This document shows, piece by piece, positions 17,138-24,982 of a stretch of DNA of 54,130 nt. Within the stretch, counting starts at the first letter, position 1. Each line of letters opens with the position of its first letter. A program made the translations under genes and the position numbers. A model generated the notes under the pieces. It was not told the DNA's origin. It made no database searches and was given only the letters and a program-made list of their open reading frames with translations. Source of the stretch: an uncultured Bacteroidia bacterium (GTDB lineage: Bacteria > Bacteroidota > Bacteroidia > Bacteroidales > F082); contig CAJVWU010000017.1 in NCBI GenBank assembly GCA_913009755.1, forward strand, positions 1-54,130, written 5' to 3'.

Positions 17138-18130
17138 ATGCCGCAATTTGAGAATTTGAAAAAACAGATATTTAAAATCACCTCTCCTGATGAGTTTAAC
17201 GCATTGGCATTGCGGATATTTCATTATCAGTATAAAAATAATTCTGTTTATCAAAAATTTGCGGATAATCTGTCAGTCAATGTATCCGGCCTCAATCATT
17301 ATACACAAATTCCGTTTTTGCCGGTTGAGTTTTTCAAATACCACAAAGTGGTGAGCGGGAAGTTTGAACCGGAAGTTGTTTTTACAAGCAGCGGCACAAC
17401 CGGAGCACTCAACAGCAGGTATTTTGTTAAAGAGTTGTCGTTGTATGAAGACAGTTTTTTAAGGACTTTTGATCTGTTTTTCGGAAAACCGGAGGATTAT
17501 ATCATCTTGGCGTTGTTGCCTTCTTACCTTGAACACAAAGGATCGTCATTGGTTTATATGGCGGAAAAACTTATTGTGAAAAGTGGCCATCGCGAAAGCG
17601 GATTTTATCTTCACGACTACGAAAAACTGACAACAACACTGAAACGATTACAGGATGAGAGCAGAAAAGTCATTTTGCTGGGGGTTACTTATGCACTGCT
17701 GGATCTGGCGGAAAAATATCCGTTGAAATTTCCCGGACTGATCCTGATGGAAACCGGCGGCATGAAAGGGCAGCGAAAAGAGATGGTGAGGGAAGAATTG
17801 CATGAAACACTGAAAAAGGCGTTTCAAATCAATATGGTTTACTCCGAATATGGCATGACGGAATTGTTTTCACAGGCTTATTCAAAGGGATATGGAAAAT
17901 TTCATACCCCGCCGTGGATGAAGGTGGTCATTCGCGACACCAACGACCCGCTTACATTGCTGCCTGAAGGGAAAAGCGGCGGAATCAACATCATTGACCT
18001 GGCCAATATCCATTCCTGCTCCTTCCTTGCCACACAGGACCTGGGAAAGATAAATCCCGACGGAAGTTTTGAAGTACTGGGAAGGTTCGACGATTCCGAT
18101 GTGCGGGGGTGTAATTTGATGGTGCAATGA
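17138..18130 (+). CDS. LuxE/PaaK-like acyl-protein synthetase
   Basis: The 330-residue protein matches the LuxE family, relatives of acyl-CoA/adenylate-forming ligases that activate fatty acids as acyl-AMP and pass them to a protein cysteine. Family signatures include QIPFLPVEFFKYHKV, the AMP-binding TSSGTTG near residue 87, METGGMKG, VYSEYGMTELFSQAY and the terminal GRFDDSDVRGCNLMV. In luminous bacteria LuxE works with LuxC and LuxD; neither is nearby, so its acyl acceptor is unknown. In Bacteroidota, solitary LuxE-like proteins may act in lipid or cell-surface acylation, but that is speculative. It is followed by a 387-bp non-coding stretch. Confidence 0.88.
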   Translation: MPQFENLKKQIFKITSPDEFNALALRIFHYQYKNNSVYQKFADNLSVNVSGLNHYTQIPFLPVEFFKYHKVVSGKFEPEVVFTSSGTTGALNSRYFVKELSLYEDSFLRTFDLFFGKPEDYIILALLPSYLEHKGSSLVYMAEKLIVKSGHRESGFYLHDYEKLTTTLKRLQDESRKVILLGVTYALLDLAEKYPLKFPGLILMETGGMKGQRKEMVREELHETLKKAFQINMVYSEYGMTELFSQAYSKGYGKFHTPPWMKVVIRDTNDPLTLLPEGKSGGINIIDLANIHSCSFLATQDLGKINPDGSFEVLGRFDDSDVRGCNLMVQ

Positions 18131-18517
18131 GGCGGCATCAATTCTTACCCGCTGCGGGGTATGGATTGCGGGGCAACCTGAAACAGAAAACGAAATAAAC
18201 CGTTTATCGTTGAACAAAGCCGAGGCCTCGACAGAGTATGAGAGTCTGGAACAACAAATGGGAAAAAGTAAGGTGACGGTTTCATAACTTCCGGGTTCAC
18301 GCGGCATGCCAACCCACGTGCTGACCTAATGGTGCCTCAGAACTAAACGATATTTCTTATCATTGTTTCATAGCATTAATTGTAAAACGTTGTGGGTTGC
18401 GTGTTTCGGAGTAATAACCTAACTGGCAAGGCATCCAGCCAGACCATGCAGGTTCGCGAGACTGGGGTCTGGATAAAACATCCGGATTTTCCAAACCTGA
18501 CAACCCAACCGTTGCGT
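18131..18517. other. 387-bp intergenic stretch with strong hairpin potential, no gene seen
   Basis: No frame on either strand looks coding. The DNA is locally GC-rich and contains several inverted repeats: GGGTT (18293-18297) with AACCC (18311-18315) around the palindrome GGCATGCC; CCAGACC (18439-18445) with GGTCTGG (18466-18472); an alternative CTGGC/GCCAG pairing (18423-18427 / 18438-18442); and a long-range GTTGTGGGTTG (18389-18399) with CAACCCAAC (18501-18509). A segment at 18154-18173 (GCGGGGTATGGATTGCGGGG) recurs with small changes at 35671-35692. It could be a structured RNA or a decayed intron/mobile element; I cannot identify it. Confidence 0.4.
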
Positions 18518-19201
18518 TTAGAAATTAAAAAGACCCTGCTGGTTTTGGCCTGCCGGAGAAATAAGTTCAGGGCTGTTGTTTGCCGGCGAATTCACTTTTT
18601 TGGAAACAGGGTAAGCTTCCATCTTATCCGTTTCAAAAGGGACAAGTAACTTTTTCAGGACAGTTTCATCGTTTTCCTTAAGCCAGGCCTCCTCATCTTC
18701 CGGGTGCAGGATGACCGGCATGCGGTTGTGGATTTTTTCCACAAGCGGATTGGCTTGGGTAGTAATAATCGAAAAGGAATGAACCGAACGACCGCCGGAA
18801 TCTTTCCATGTTTCCCAAATGCCCGCCATGGCAAACAATTCTTCATTTTTCAGGAAAACCCGGAACGGGGTTTTGTTTTCATCTTTACGCCATTCGTAAA
18901 AACCGTTGGCCGGAATCAGGCATCTTCGTTTTTTGAAAGCATTTTTAAAAGCCGGCTTTTCGCTGATGCTTTCTGCACGGGCATTGATAAGTTTGAAACT
19001 GATTTTCGGGTCTTTCGCCCCGAAAGGGACAAGCCCCCATTTAAAAAAACTTAGCTTTCCGGGTTCGGCATTGGTAATGACCGGAAGGTTTTGTGACGGG
19101 GCACAATTGTATCGGGGATTGTACATTTCATCAAACACTTCCACATTGAAGCGCTCCGAAATGTGTTTTCCCTTTACCGATAGTTGAAATCTGCCGCACA
19201 T
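18518..19201 (-). CDS. SRAP/YedK-type abasic-site-processing protein
   Basis: SRAP proteins (E. coli YedK, human HMCES) form a thiazolidine DNA-protein crosslink with abasic sites in single-stranded DNA through Cys2, protecting replication forks. All key residues are present in the 227-residue protein: C2 after Met removal (MCGRF), N73 in LINARAES, E103 in GFYEW and H158 in IHNRMPVIL. These sit at a constant -2 offset from YedK numbering. The C-terminal tail (about 200-227) is polar and probably disordered. It lies 6 bp after a NUDIX hydrolase gene on the same strand, suggesting a two-gene DNA/nucleotide maintenance operon. Confidence 0.95.
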   Translation of the reverse strand: MCGRFQLSVKGKHISERFNVEVFDEMYNPRYNCAPSQNLPVITNAEPGKLSFFKWGLVPFGAKDPKISFKLINARAESISEKPAFKNAFKKRRCLIPANGFYEWRKDENKTPFRVFLKNEELFAMAGIWETWKDSGGRSVHSFSIITTQANPLVEKIHNRMPVILHPEDEEAWLKENDETVLKKLLVPFETDKMEAYPVSKKVNSPANNSPELISPAGQNQQGLFNF

Positions 19202-19207
19202 GGAAAA

Positions 19208-19666
19208 CTAAGTTTTTTTATCCTGATTATTAAGGGTTGAATTGAGGGTTTTAATGGCCGTTTCAACCACTTCCTTATGATCGAATGCAAGTTCGGGCAG
19301 TTTGGAAATTTCAAACCAGGCAGCATCCCGTGCATCATCACCGGCTTTGGCCTGCTGATCGTTTTGAAGTATTCCCCAAAAAACCACCGATACCGTCCGA
19401 CCCCGCGGGTCACGGTCAATGGCGCTGAAGGCATGCAGTTGTTGCAGATCAATTCCGGAGAGGCTGGTCTCTTCTTCCAGTTCCCGGGCTATGGCTTCTT
19501 CCAGTGTTTCATCCATATCCACAAAACCTCCGGGCAGGGCCCATTCGCCTTCATAAGGCGGACGGTCGCGGCGGATAAGCAATATCTCTGTATTATTTTT
19601 CTTTTTTCTGAAAACCGCTGCGTCAACAGTAAGCGAAGGCCGGGGGTATTTGTAAGTGTAATCCAA
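19208..19666 (-). CDS. NUDIX hydrolase
   Basis: A 152-residue pyrophosphohydrolase. The Nudix box runs from G47 through E53 to R61-ELEEE, as GX5EX7REUXEE, with serine in place of the usual glycine after it. The segment around residues 32-46 (RRDRPPYEGEWALPGG) and DRDPRGR resemble ADP-ribose pyrophosphatase-like members, so ADP-ribose or an oxidised nucleotide is a plausible substrate; sequence alone cannot decide. The start is a TTG at 19664-19666: no ATG or GTG lies in frame before the conserved region, and a -7 box (TATTTTTG, minus strand, 19684-19691) is 17 bp upstream. It leads the operon with the SRAP gene. Confidence 0.9.
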   Translation of the reverse strand: MDYTYKYPRPSLTVDAAVFRKKKNNTEILLIRRDRPPYEGEWALPGGFVDMDETLEEAIARELEEETSLSGIDLQQLHAFSAIDRDPRGRTVSVVFWGILQNDQQAKAGDDARDAAWFEISKLPELAFDHKEVVETAIKTLNSTLNNQDKKT

Positions 19667-19683
19667 ATCAAAATATTTTGATT

Positions 19684-19691
19684 CAAAAATA
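19684..19691 (-). promoter_or_regulatory. Candidate -7 element for the NUDIX-SRAP operon
   Basis: Minus-strand TATTTTTG, a perfect TAnnTTTG match, 17 bp before the TTG start. It gives a short leader consistent with that start. Confidence 0.4.
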
Positions 19692-19898
19692 CAGGTAATT
19701 GCGATGTGTCTGGAATATTAAACTAAAAACAGACTGGAATGATTTTATAATGACCGTGGATGCGCGAATGATGATTCGTGTACCCGCAGCCATTAAATCA
19801 AGTAATTGTACAAAATGGAAAAAGCAAGCAGCTGGATGTACTCAGTTATCCCCTTTGAACCATCAAAAGGTGTATTGTGTTTTATCCCGACCGGCTGT

Positions 19899-20333
19899 TC
19901 ACTTTTCAGGATTTATCGTTTCCGTTAACCGGATGTCAAAAGGCATATCATGAATATCTTTTTCATCCTCAAAATAAAACACTTGCTCAATAGCAGTCTG
20001 GTATCTTGACTTTTCTGAAATAACCCGTGTGTCGAAAGGGATATCCTCAATATCGGGTTCGTCTTCAAGATTGAAAATAACGCTGAGCGCTTTTTTATAT
20101 TTACAACCGGCAGCAATACCTTCGGTATTGAAAGGCATGTCGTCAATGAACGGTTCGTCTTCAAAAGAATAATCCAAAAACTGAGTTATGTAATCATGAA
20201 CAATCATCTCAGTATCGAAGGGAATATCATTTATATATCCTTCATCATCAAACCAGGGACCGGTATTGGCTCCGGCTGACAAAAAGGCAAGCGTAAGCAT
20301 CAAAGTGATCAGATAGGTGGTTATTGTTTTCAT
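19899..20333 (-). CDS. Exported acidic protein with four FxDExxIxDxPFxT repeats
   Basis: A 144-residue protein with a signal peptide (about 1-22, ending SAGA). The mature part consists almost wholly of four repeats starting at residues 28, 57, 89 and 121, spaced 29, 32 and 32. Each opens with an acidic motif [FL]-x-D-E-x-x-I-x-D-x-P-F-[DN]-T and continues into a short helix with lysine and tyrosine (for example KYKKAL, RYQTAI). The protein is strongly acidic. Similar DxPF-DT repeats occur in uncharacterised small Bacteroidota secreted proteins; no function is known to me. Divalent-cation binding by the D/E clusters is a reasonable guess. It is monocistronic. Confidence 0.8.
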   Translation of the reverse strand: MKTITTYLITLMLTLAFLSAGANTGPWFDDEGYINDIPFDTEMIVHDYITQFLDYSFEDEPFIDDMPFNTEGIAAGCKYKKALSVIFNLEDEPDIEDIPFDTRVISEKSRYQTAIEQVFYFEDEKDIHDMPFDIRLTETINPEK

Positions 20334-20650
20334 TGTAGTATTTTTTTAAAGTTAGTTGATAATACAGTAGCTAATATTATGCCAAAGATTATATAAGATT
20401 ATATATCAACATAATAAGAATGTTTTACGGTATTTATTTCATCTTCTGATTTGTATGTAATCCGAACAGAGATGTACGGATACGGACATAGCAGTTTTGC
20501 CCCGAAATCTTTCGGGTGGAGCTTTGAGTTTTAAATTTTAAGTCAAATTGTGGGGTGATTGATGACAGAAGAATTTTGAATCCCGGATGTGTTGTAACCG
20601 TTGGAAATCTGCCTCCTCATGATTGGGCATATTGAAAAAAGAGGAGCGAA
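20334..20650. other. 317-bp intergenic region with a 16-nt palindrome
   Basis: The first 100 bp are very AT-rich and probably carry the promoter of the acidic repeat protein, although no perfect TAnnTTTG is visible. At 20501-20516, CCCGAAA and TTTCGGG form a 7-bp stem around TC, similar in shape to the N9-GA-N9 palindromes elsewhere in this window. No coding frame is seen. Confidence 0.5.
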
Positions 20651-21328
20651 TTATTCCTTTTGTCCGACAACAATAACGATTTCGCCTTTTATTGTTTTGT
20701 CTTTATAAAAGTCAAAAAGGTACTGAAGTGTTCCGCGAATGGTTTCTTCGTACAACTTGGTCAATTCCCTCGATATGGAAGCGTTGCGTTGCGGGCCGAA
20801 AAACAGGATAAACTGTTCAAGGGTTTTTAACAGCCGGTGGGGTGATTCATAAAATACAAGTGTGTAAGGCATTTCTGCCAGCTCTTTCAGACGGGTTTGC
20901 CTGCCTTTTTTGTGGGGAAGAAATCCTTCAAAGAAAAATTTATCAGAGGGAAATCCTGAGTTGACGAGGGCGGGGACAAAAGCCGTTGCCCCCGGAAGAC
21001 ATTCTACTTCAATATCATTTTTAATACATTCGCGTACCAGTAAAAATCCAGGATCGGAAATGCCGGGGGTTCCGGCATCGCTTATCAGGGCCATCGTTTC
21101 CCCTTCCATCAGACGGTCAACAATCCGTTGCAGGACTTTGTGCTCATTAAACTGGTGGTAAGCAAAAAGTTTATTGCTGATTTCAAAATGTTGCAGCAGC
21201 TTACTGCTTGTCCGTGTATCTTCGGCCAGAATCAAATCCACTTCTTTCAAAATTATGACGGCCCTGAATGTCATGTCTTCAAGGTTGCCAATAGGGGTGG
21301 GGACAATAAAAAGTTTTACCGGATTCAT
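20651..21328 (-). CDS. rsmI: 16S rRNA (cytidine(1402)-2'-O)-methyltransferase
   Basis: Methylates the ribose of C1402 in the 30S decoding centre using SAM. The 225-residue tetrapyrrole-methylase-fold protein has the hallmark VPTPIGNLEDMT near the N terminus, LAEDTRTSSKLL, ALISDAGTPGISDPG (SAM-binding loop), LPGATAFVPALVNSG and FYESPHRL. The length fits the short Bacteroidota form, lacking the C-terminal extension of E. coli RsmI. It starts 11 bp after the preceding minus-strand gene, so the two are probably co-transcribed. Confidence 0.95.
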   Translation of the reverse strand: MNPVKLFIVPTPIGNLEDMTFRAVIILKEVDLILAEDTRTSSKLLQHFEISNKLFAYHQFNEHKVLQRIVDRLMEGETMALISDAGTPGISDPGFLLVRECIKNDIEVECLPGATAFVPALVNSGFPSDKFFFEGFLPHKKGRQTRLKELAEMPYTLVFYESPHRLLKTLEQFILFFGPQRNASISRELTKLYEETIRGTLQYLFDFYKDKTIKGEIVIVVGQKE

Positions 21329-21339
21329 CGGCTATGTTT

Positions 21340-22152
21340 TCAGGTGAATTTTCTGTTGACCAGTTCCTGTAACTTAAGAAAAGCTTCCATATCGTCAGGC
21401 CACTGGTTGGCAACTTTTAGTTCGATAAAATAGCGGCGGATCCCTTCGGCGTTTTCTATTTTGTTTAAATCGTCAATTACTTTGTTGTAGCGTGACATAT
21501 CACCCTTAAAAAGCTCATTGATAAACAGAAATTTTTCATTGATGCCAATGATCTGGCGTAGGTCATTAACCGGATGACGGCTCATTTTATCTGCAATTGT
21601 GGATTCTTCTTTTTGGCCAAGCTTATCGGCAATGGTTTCCTGCGTTGAAGAAAAAAGGTCAAACGCAGAAGTTTCATGTTTTTCTGATTTTTCTTTCTGA
21701 GCGGTATTTTCTGGTGTTTCACGAACAAGGCCCCCTGCTTTATTTACAGGGCCTTCTTCCATTTTGTCAACAGGTTCTGTTTCTGTTTTATGCGGAGGTC
21801 CTTCCTGTATTTCAGAAGTTGTATCTGCCGGCATATCTTTCTCCTGTATGCTTTCAGTCTGCGGTTCTTCACGGATCATCTTTTCCTCACTAATGTGTTT
21901 CTTGCTGTCTGCTTTTTCGGGGATCCCGGCAGCGGGCATGGTTTCAGGCAGTTCAATTGTCTTTTCAGGTGGTTTTGTTTCCTCAACTTCATTCAATTGA
22001 AGAAGTTTTTCATAGAGGTTGCGTGTTTTGTTCAGTAACATGTCGCGGTCAAGGGCATGTATTTTACCATTGCTTTTACGGATACGCCGGACATGGGCCT
22101 GGATGAATTCAACTTGTAATTCAATATCCCTGAGTAATTTATCTTTTTCCAT
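21340..22152 (-). CDS. Conserved Bacteroidota protein of unknown function
   Basis: A 270-residue protein with three parts. The N terminus (1-55) is helical and charged with a heptad-like MLLNKTRNLYEKLLQL. The middle (about 56-175) is low in complexity, rich in E, K, P and T, and probably disordered. The C terminus (about 180-270) is the conserved part, with HPVNDLRQIIGINEKFLFINELFKG and RRYFIELKVANQWPDD. The C-terminal block recurs in Bacteroidota genes near rsmI and tdk; I know no function. It lies between rsmI (same strand, 11 bp) and tdk (divergent, 97 bp). Confidence 0.8.
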   Translation of the reverse strand: MEKDKLLRDIELQVEFIQAHVRRIRKSNGKIHALDRDMLLNKTRNLYEKLLQLNEVEETKPPEKTIELPETMPAAGIPEKADSKKHISEEKMIREEPQTESIQEKDMPADTTSEIQEGPPHKTETEPVDKMEEGPVNKAGGLVRETPENTAQKEKSEKHETSAFDLFSSTQETIADKLGQKEESTIADKMSRHPVNDLRQIIGINEKFLFINELFKGDMSRYNKVIDDLNKIENAEGIRRYFIELKVANQWPDDMEAFLKLQELVNRKFT

Positions 22153-22204
22153 GATCTGGTTGAGTTTGGTTTAACTTCACTCGTGTTTGTGCTGAAAAGT
22201 ATTG

Positions 22205-22212
22205 TAATTTTG
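22205..22212 (+). promoter_or_regulatory. Candidate -7 element for tdk (TAATTTTG)
   Basis: TAATTTTG matches TAnnTTTG and lies 37 bp before the tdk ATG. A TTTG at 22186-22189 is only 15 bp upstream, shorter than the usual spacing. Confidence 0.4.
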
Positions 22213-22249
22213 TACCTTTCAAAGGTAGAAAGAATATTAAAAAAGTTAG

Positions 22250-22834
22250 ATGTTTCTCGAAAAAGAACACAATGGCAATTTCCGCATCGGATGGATTGAA
22301 GTAATTTGCGGCTCCATGTTTTCGGGCAAGACCGAAGAACTGATCAGAAGGCTGAACCGGGCACGTATCGCCAAACAAAAGGTGGAGGTGTTTAAACCGG
22401 CTATTGATACGCGTTATGATGACCGTGATGTGGTTTCGCACGATGCCAAAAAAGAGTCCTCCATCCCGGTTGAAAATGCTTCACAAATTCTGTTTTATGC
22501 AGAGGACTTTGAAGTTGTCGGTATTGATGAAGCCCAGTTTTTTGGAAACGAACTGCTCTCGGTATGTAACCAGTTAGCTGAAAAGGGTAAAAGAGTGATT
22601 GTTTCGGGACTTGATATGGATTACCTTGGGAAACCGTTCGGGCCTGTTCCCGAACTTCTTGCAATCGCCGAATATGTTACAAAAGTTCATGCTATCTGCA
22701 TCCGTTGTGGAAGCCTGGCCAATTATTCGCACCGTATTGTCGCAGGCGATAAGCTTGTGGTTCTCGGCGAAACTGAAGCTTATGAACCACTTTGCCGGAA
22801 ATGTTTTTTGGAAGAAAAGGGAAAAAATCCTTAA
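22250..22834 (+). CDS. tdk: Thymidine kinase
   Basis: Phosphorylates thymidine to dTMP in nucleotide salvage. The 194-residue type II TK has a P-loop G21-SMFSGKT, the DEAQFF motif with the catalytic glutamate, [12 protein letters not shown] and the lid zinc site formed by CIRCG and CRKC. The start at 22250 gives a slightly long N terminus (MFLEKEHNG) before the conserved IEVICGSM; no later ATG precedes the P-loop region. It is divergent from the unknown gene at 21340-22152, an order common in Bacteroidota. Confidence 0.96.
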   Translation: MFLEKEHNGNFRIGWIEVICGSMFSGKTEELIRRLNRARIAKQKVEVFKPAIDTRYDDRDVVSHDAKKESSIPVENASQILFYAEDFEVVGIDEAQFFGNELLSVCNQLAEKGKRVIVSGLDMDYLGKPFGPVPELLAIAEYVTKVHAICIRCGSLANYSHRIVAGDKLVVLGETEAYEPLCRKCFLEEKGKNP

Positions 22835-22856
22835 CAGGTTTACCGTTCATTTTTGC

Positions 22857-22864
22857 TATGTTTG
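22857..22864 (+). promoter_or_regulatory. Candidate -7 element for the cyclophilin gene (TATGTTTG)
   Basis: TATGTTTG matches TAnnTTTG, 21 bp before the ATG at 22886. It lies inside the longest frame, which could begin at 22853, and so supports the shorter protein that has a proper signal peptide. Confidence 0.45.
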
Positions 22865-22885
22865 CCTATTCTAAATAAAAATAAA

Positions 22886-23518
22886 ATGATGAAGAAGATC
22901 ACAATTATTTTAGTATTATTTTTAAGTATCCCATTAATGTCGCAAACGACGAAGCCCGAAACCCTGATCGTTATCCATACTAAATTTGGGGACATCACGG
23001 CCAAACTATACAACGACACCCCTGTCCACCGTGATAATTTTATAAAACTGGTTAAAGAAGGATGGTATAACGGCTCACCATTTCACCGGGTGATCAACGG
23101 TTTTATGATACAGGGAGGGAGCAATAAAGACGGACGGACCGACCCCGGATACACCCTGCCTGCCGAAATCCTCCCCAACCATTTTCACAAAAAGGGAGCC
23201 CTGGCTGCAGCGCGTATGGGTGACAAAGTAAACCCTGAAAAACGAAGTTCCGGATCGCAATTTTATATCGTGCAGGGACAACGTGTTACCGATCAGTATC
23301 TCAATGCCGTTTCGGCAAAAACAGGACATATTTTTACAAAAGAGCAGCGCCAGGTTTATAAAACCATTGGCGGCACACCTCATCTTGATGGAGCATACAC
23401 TGTTTTTGGCGAAGTGCTCGACGGTTTTGATGTGATTGATAAAATTGCTGCGGTCAAAACCAATGCCGGGGACAAGCCGCTTGAAGAAATTGACATGAAT
23501 ATTGAGATACTCGAATAA
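22886..23518 (+). CDS. Periplasmic cyclophilin-type peptidyl-prolyl cis-trans isomerase
   Basis: Catalyses proline isomerisation in exported proteins. The 210-residue protein starts MMKKITIILVLFL, a signal peptide cleaved near SQTTK. The cyclophilin core has FHRVINGFMIQGG (the catalytic Arg is in FHRV), AARMGDKVNPEKRSSGSQFYI and VFGEVLDGFDVIDKI. An insertion of about 25 residues (AKTGHIFTKEQRQVYKTIGG) between the FYI strand and the VFGEV strand is typical of a Bacteroidota subgroup. It is followed after only 6 bp by pheS, so the two are probably co-transcribed. Confidence 0.93.
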   Translation: MMKKITIILVLFLSIPLMSQTTKPETLIVIHTKFGDITAKLYNDTPVHRDNFIKLVKEGWYNGSPFHRVINGFMIQGGSNKDGRTDPGYTLPAEILPNHFHKKGALAAARMGDKVNPEKRSSGSQFYIVQGQRVTDQYLNAVSAKTGHIFTKEQRQVYKTIGGTPHLDGAYTVFGEVLDGFDVIDKIAAVKTNAGDKPLEEIDMNIEILE

Positions 23519-23524
23519 CAGACC

Positions 23525-24544
23525 ATGAAGGAAACCATTGCCAAATATTTTAAAGAAGCCGAAGCGTTTTCAACCGACAATCCGGAACAGCTTGAACAAT
23601 TCAGGATTAAGTTCCTGAGCAAAAAAGGACTCATCCCGGCACTTTTCGGCGAATTCAAAAATGTTGCTCCGGCTGAACGGAAAGAGATCGGGCAGATGAT
23701 AAACAACCTGAAGCAGGCTGTACAAGAAAAGATCATAACCCTGAAATCACAGGTGGAACAAAAGGCTGATCAACCGGCTGCCGGTCGGGACCTGACCCTG
23801 CCTGCTGCTGAGGCCATCGGGACAAGGCATCCCCTTTCGCTGGTCAGGAATGAAATCATTGATATTTTTTCGCGGATTGGCTTTTCTGTTTCCGAAGGTC
23901 CTGAAATTGAAGATGATTTTCATAATTTTTCCGCCTTGAATTTTCCTGTCGAGCATCCCGCCCGTGATATGCAGGATACTTTTTTTATTGAGAAAGGTCC
24001 TGATATTTTATTGCGCACACACACTTCTTCCGTACAAGTCAGGGTTATGCAAAAGACACAGCCACCCATTCGTACACTTTCGCCGGGCCGTGTTTTCCGC
24101 AACGAAGCCATCTCCGCCAGGGCTCATTGTATTTTTCACCAGGTTGAAGGACTTTATGTAGATACACAGGTTTCGTTTGCCGACCTCAAACAAACCCTGT
24201 ATTTTTTTGCCCGTGAGATGTTCGGGCAACATACAAAAACCCGTTTCCGCCCTTCCTATTTTCCGTTTACCGAACCTTCGGCCGAGATGGATATTTCATG
24301 TAATATTTGCGGGGGCAAAGGATGTAATATTTGTAAATATACCGGATGGGTTGAAATTCTGGGTTGTGGAATGGTTGATCCCAATGTTTTGGAAGCGTGT
24401 GATATAGACAGCGAAAAATATACCGGATTTGCTTTCGGAATGGGAATAGAAAGGATAGCCATGCTCAAATACAGGGTGAATGACCTGCGGCTTTATTTTG
24501 AAAACGATATCCGTTTTCTGAGACAGTTTCAGGCATCTTATTAA
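23525..24544 (+). CDS. pheS: Phenylalanine--tRNA ligase alpha subunit
   Basis: Catalytic subunit of the alpha2beta2 class II synthetase that charges tRNA-Phe. Residues 1-90 form the tRNA-binding coiled coil. The catalytic domain has class II motif 2 (PIRTLSPGRVFRNEAISARAH region, about 180-200) and motif 3 (AFGMGIERIAMLKY near residue 310). The 339-residue length is normal. A CNICGGKGCNICKYTGW segment near residue 260 is a cysteine cluster seen in a subset of PheS proteins. pheT is not adjacent. The stop codon overlaps the minus-strand YkvA-like gene by 4 bp. Confidence 0.97.
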   Translation: MKETIAKYFKEAEAFSTDNPEQLEQFRIKFLSKKGLIPALFGEFKNVAPAERKEIGQMINNLKQAVQEKIITLKSQVEQKADQPAAGRDLTLPAAEAIGTRHPLSLVRNEIIDIFSRIGFSVSEGPEIEDDFHNFSALNFPVEHPARDMQDTFFIEKGPDILLRTHTSSVQVRVMQKTQPPIRTLSPGRVFRNEAISARAHCIFHQVEGLYVDTQVSFADLKQTLYFFAREMFGQHTKTRFRPSYFPFTEPSAEMDISCNICGGKGCNICKYTGWVEILGCGMVDPNVLEACDIDSEKYTGFAFGMGIERIAMLKYRVNDLRLYFENDIRFLRQFQASY

Positions 24545-24939
24545 CCCGCTTTAAAGAAATCCTTTTTATTGACCTTTTCAGCAGCTTTGCATCCCACAAG
24601 TTTTTCAAGTGTGTTGAGCGATTTGGCTTTTATTTCAGGTGTAACATAATTAACGGCCTGGCCGGCTGCAAAGGCAATCAGGGCTGCGTCATCGGTAAAG
24701 CCCAATCCCGGAATAAAATCGGACACCAGGTCGGTGGGTAAAATCAGGTATCCCAGGGCAGCAGCAAAAATCATTCGTGTTTTGAACGGGACACTTTTGT
24801 CGGAAACCAGATAGAACAGGACCAGGATGTAATACAACATGTTGGCACTAATGGCACCCGAAACCGATTTCAATTTTTTGAATAGTTTTTTCTCGTTAAA
24901 ATACTTTGAATATGCCGAAAGTTTTTTCTCCGGTTTCAT
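24541..24939 (-). CDS. YkvA/DUF1232 family membrane protein
   Basis: A 132-residue small membrane protein of unknown function. The DUF1232 signature is clear: a hydrophobic stretch (about 60-75), then YLILPTDLVSDFIPGLGFTDDAALIAFA, followed by an amphipathic helix. The N-terminal 30 residues are lysine-rich and probably cytoplasmic. It overlaps pheS by 4 bp in convergent orientation and lies 43 bp downstream of the IPExxxVDY-type gene on the same strand. Confidence 0.88.
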   Translation of the reverse strand: MKPEKKLSAYSKYFNEKKLFKKLKSVSGAISANMLYYILVLFYLVSDKSVPFKTRMIFAAALGYLILPTDLVSDFIPGLGFTDDAALIAFAAGQAVNYVTPEIKAKSLNTLEKLVGCKAAEKVNKKDFFKAG

Positions 24940-24982
24940 AAAAGATAAACGATAAAAGAGGTTTTTTGTTATGGGGATGTTC

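Noticed and set aside
17882-18307. Minus-strand frame of 141 codons overlapping the LuxE-like gene end and the structured gap
   Set aside because: Half is antisense to LuxE; the rest is not protein-like. Treated as part of the non-coding region.
19699-19953. Plus-strand frame of 84 codons between the NUDIX and repeat-protein genes
   Set aside because: No signal peptide, no homology pattern, overlaps the end of the repeat-protein gene.
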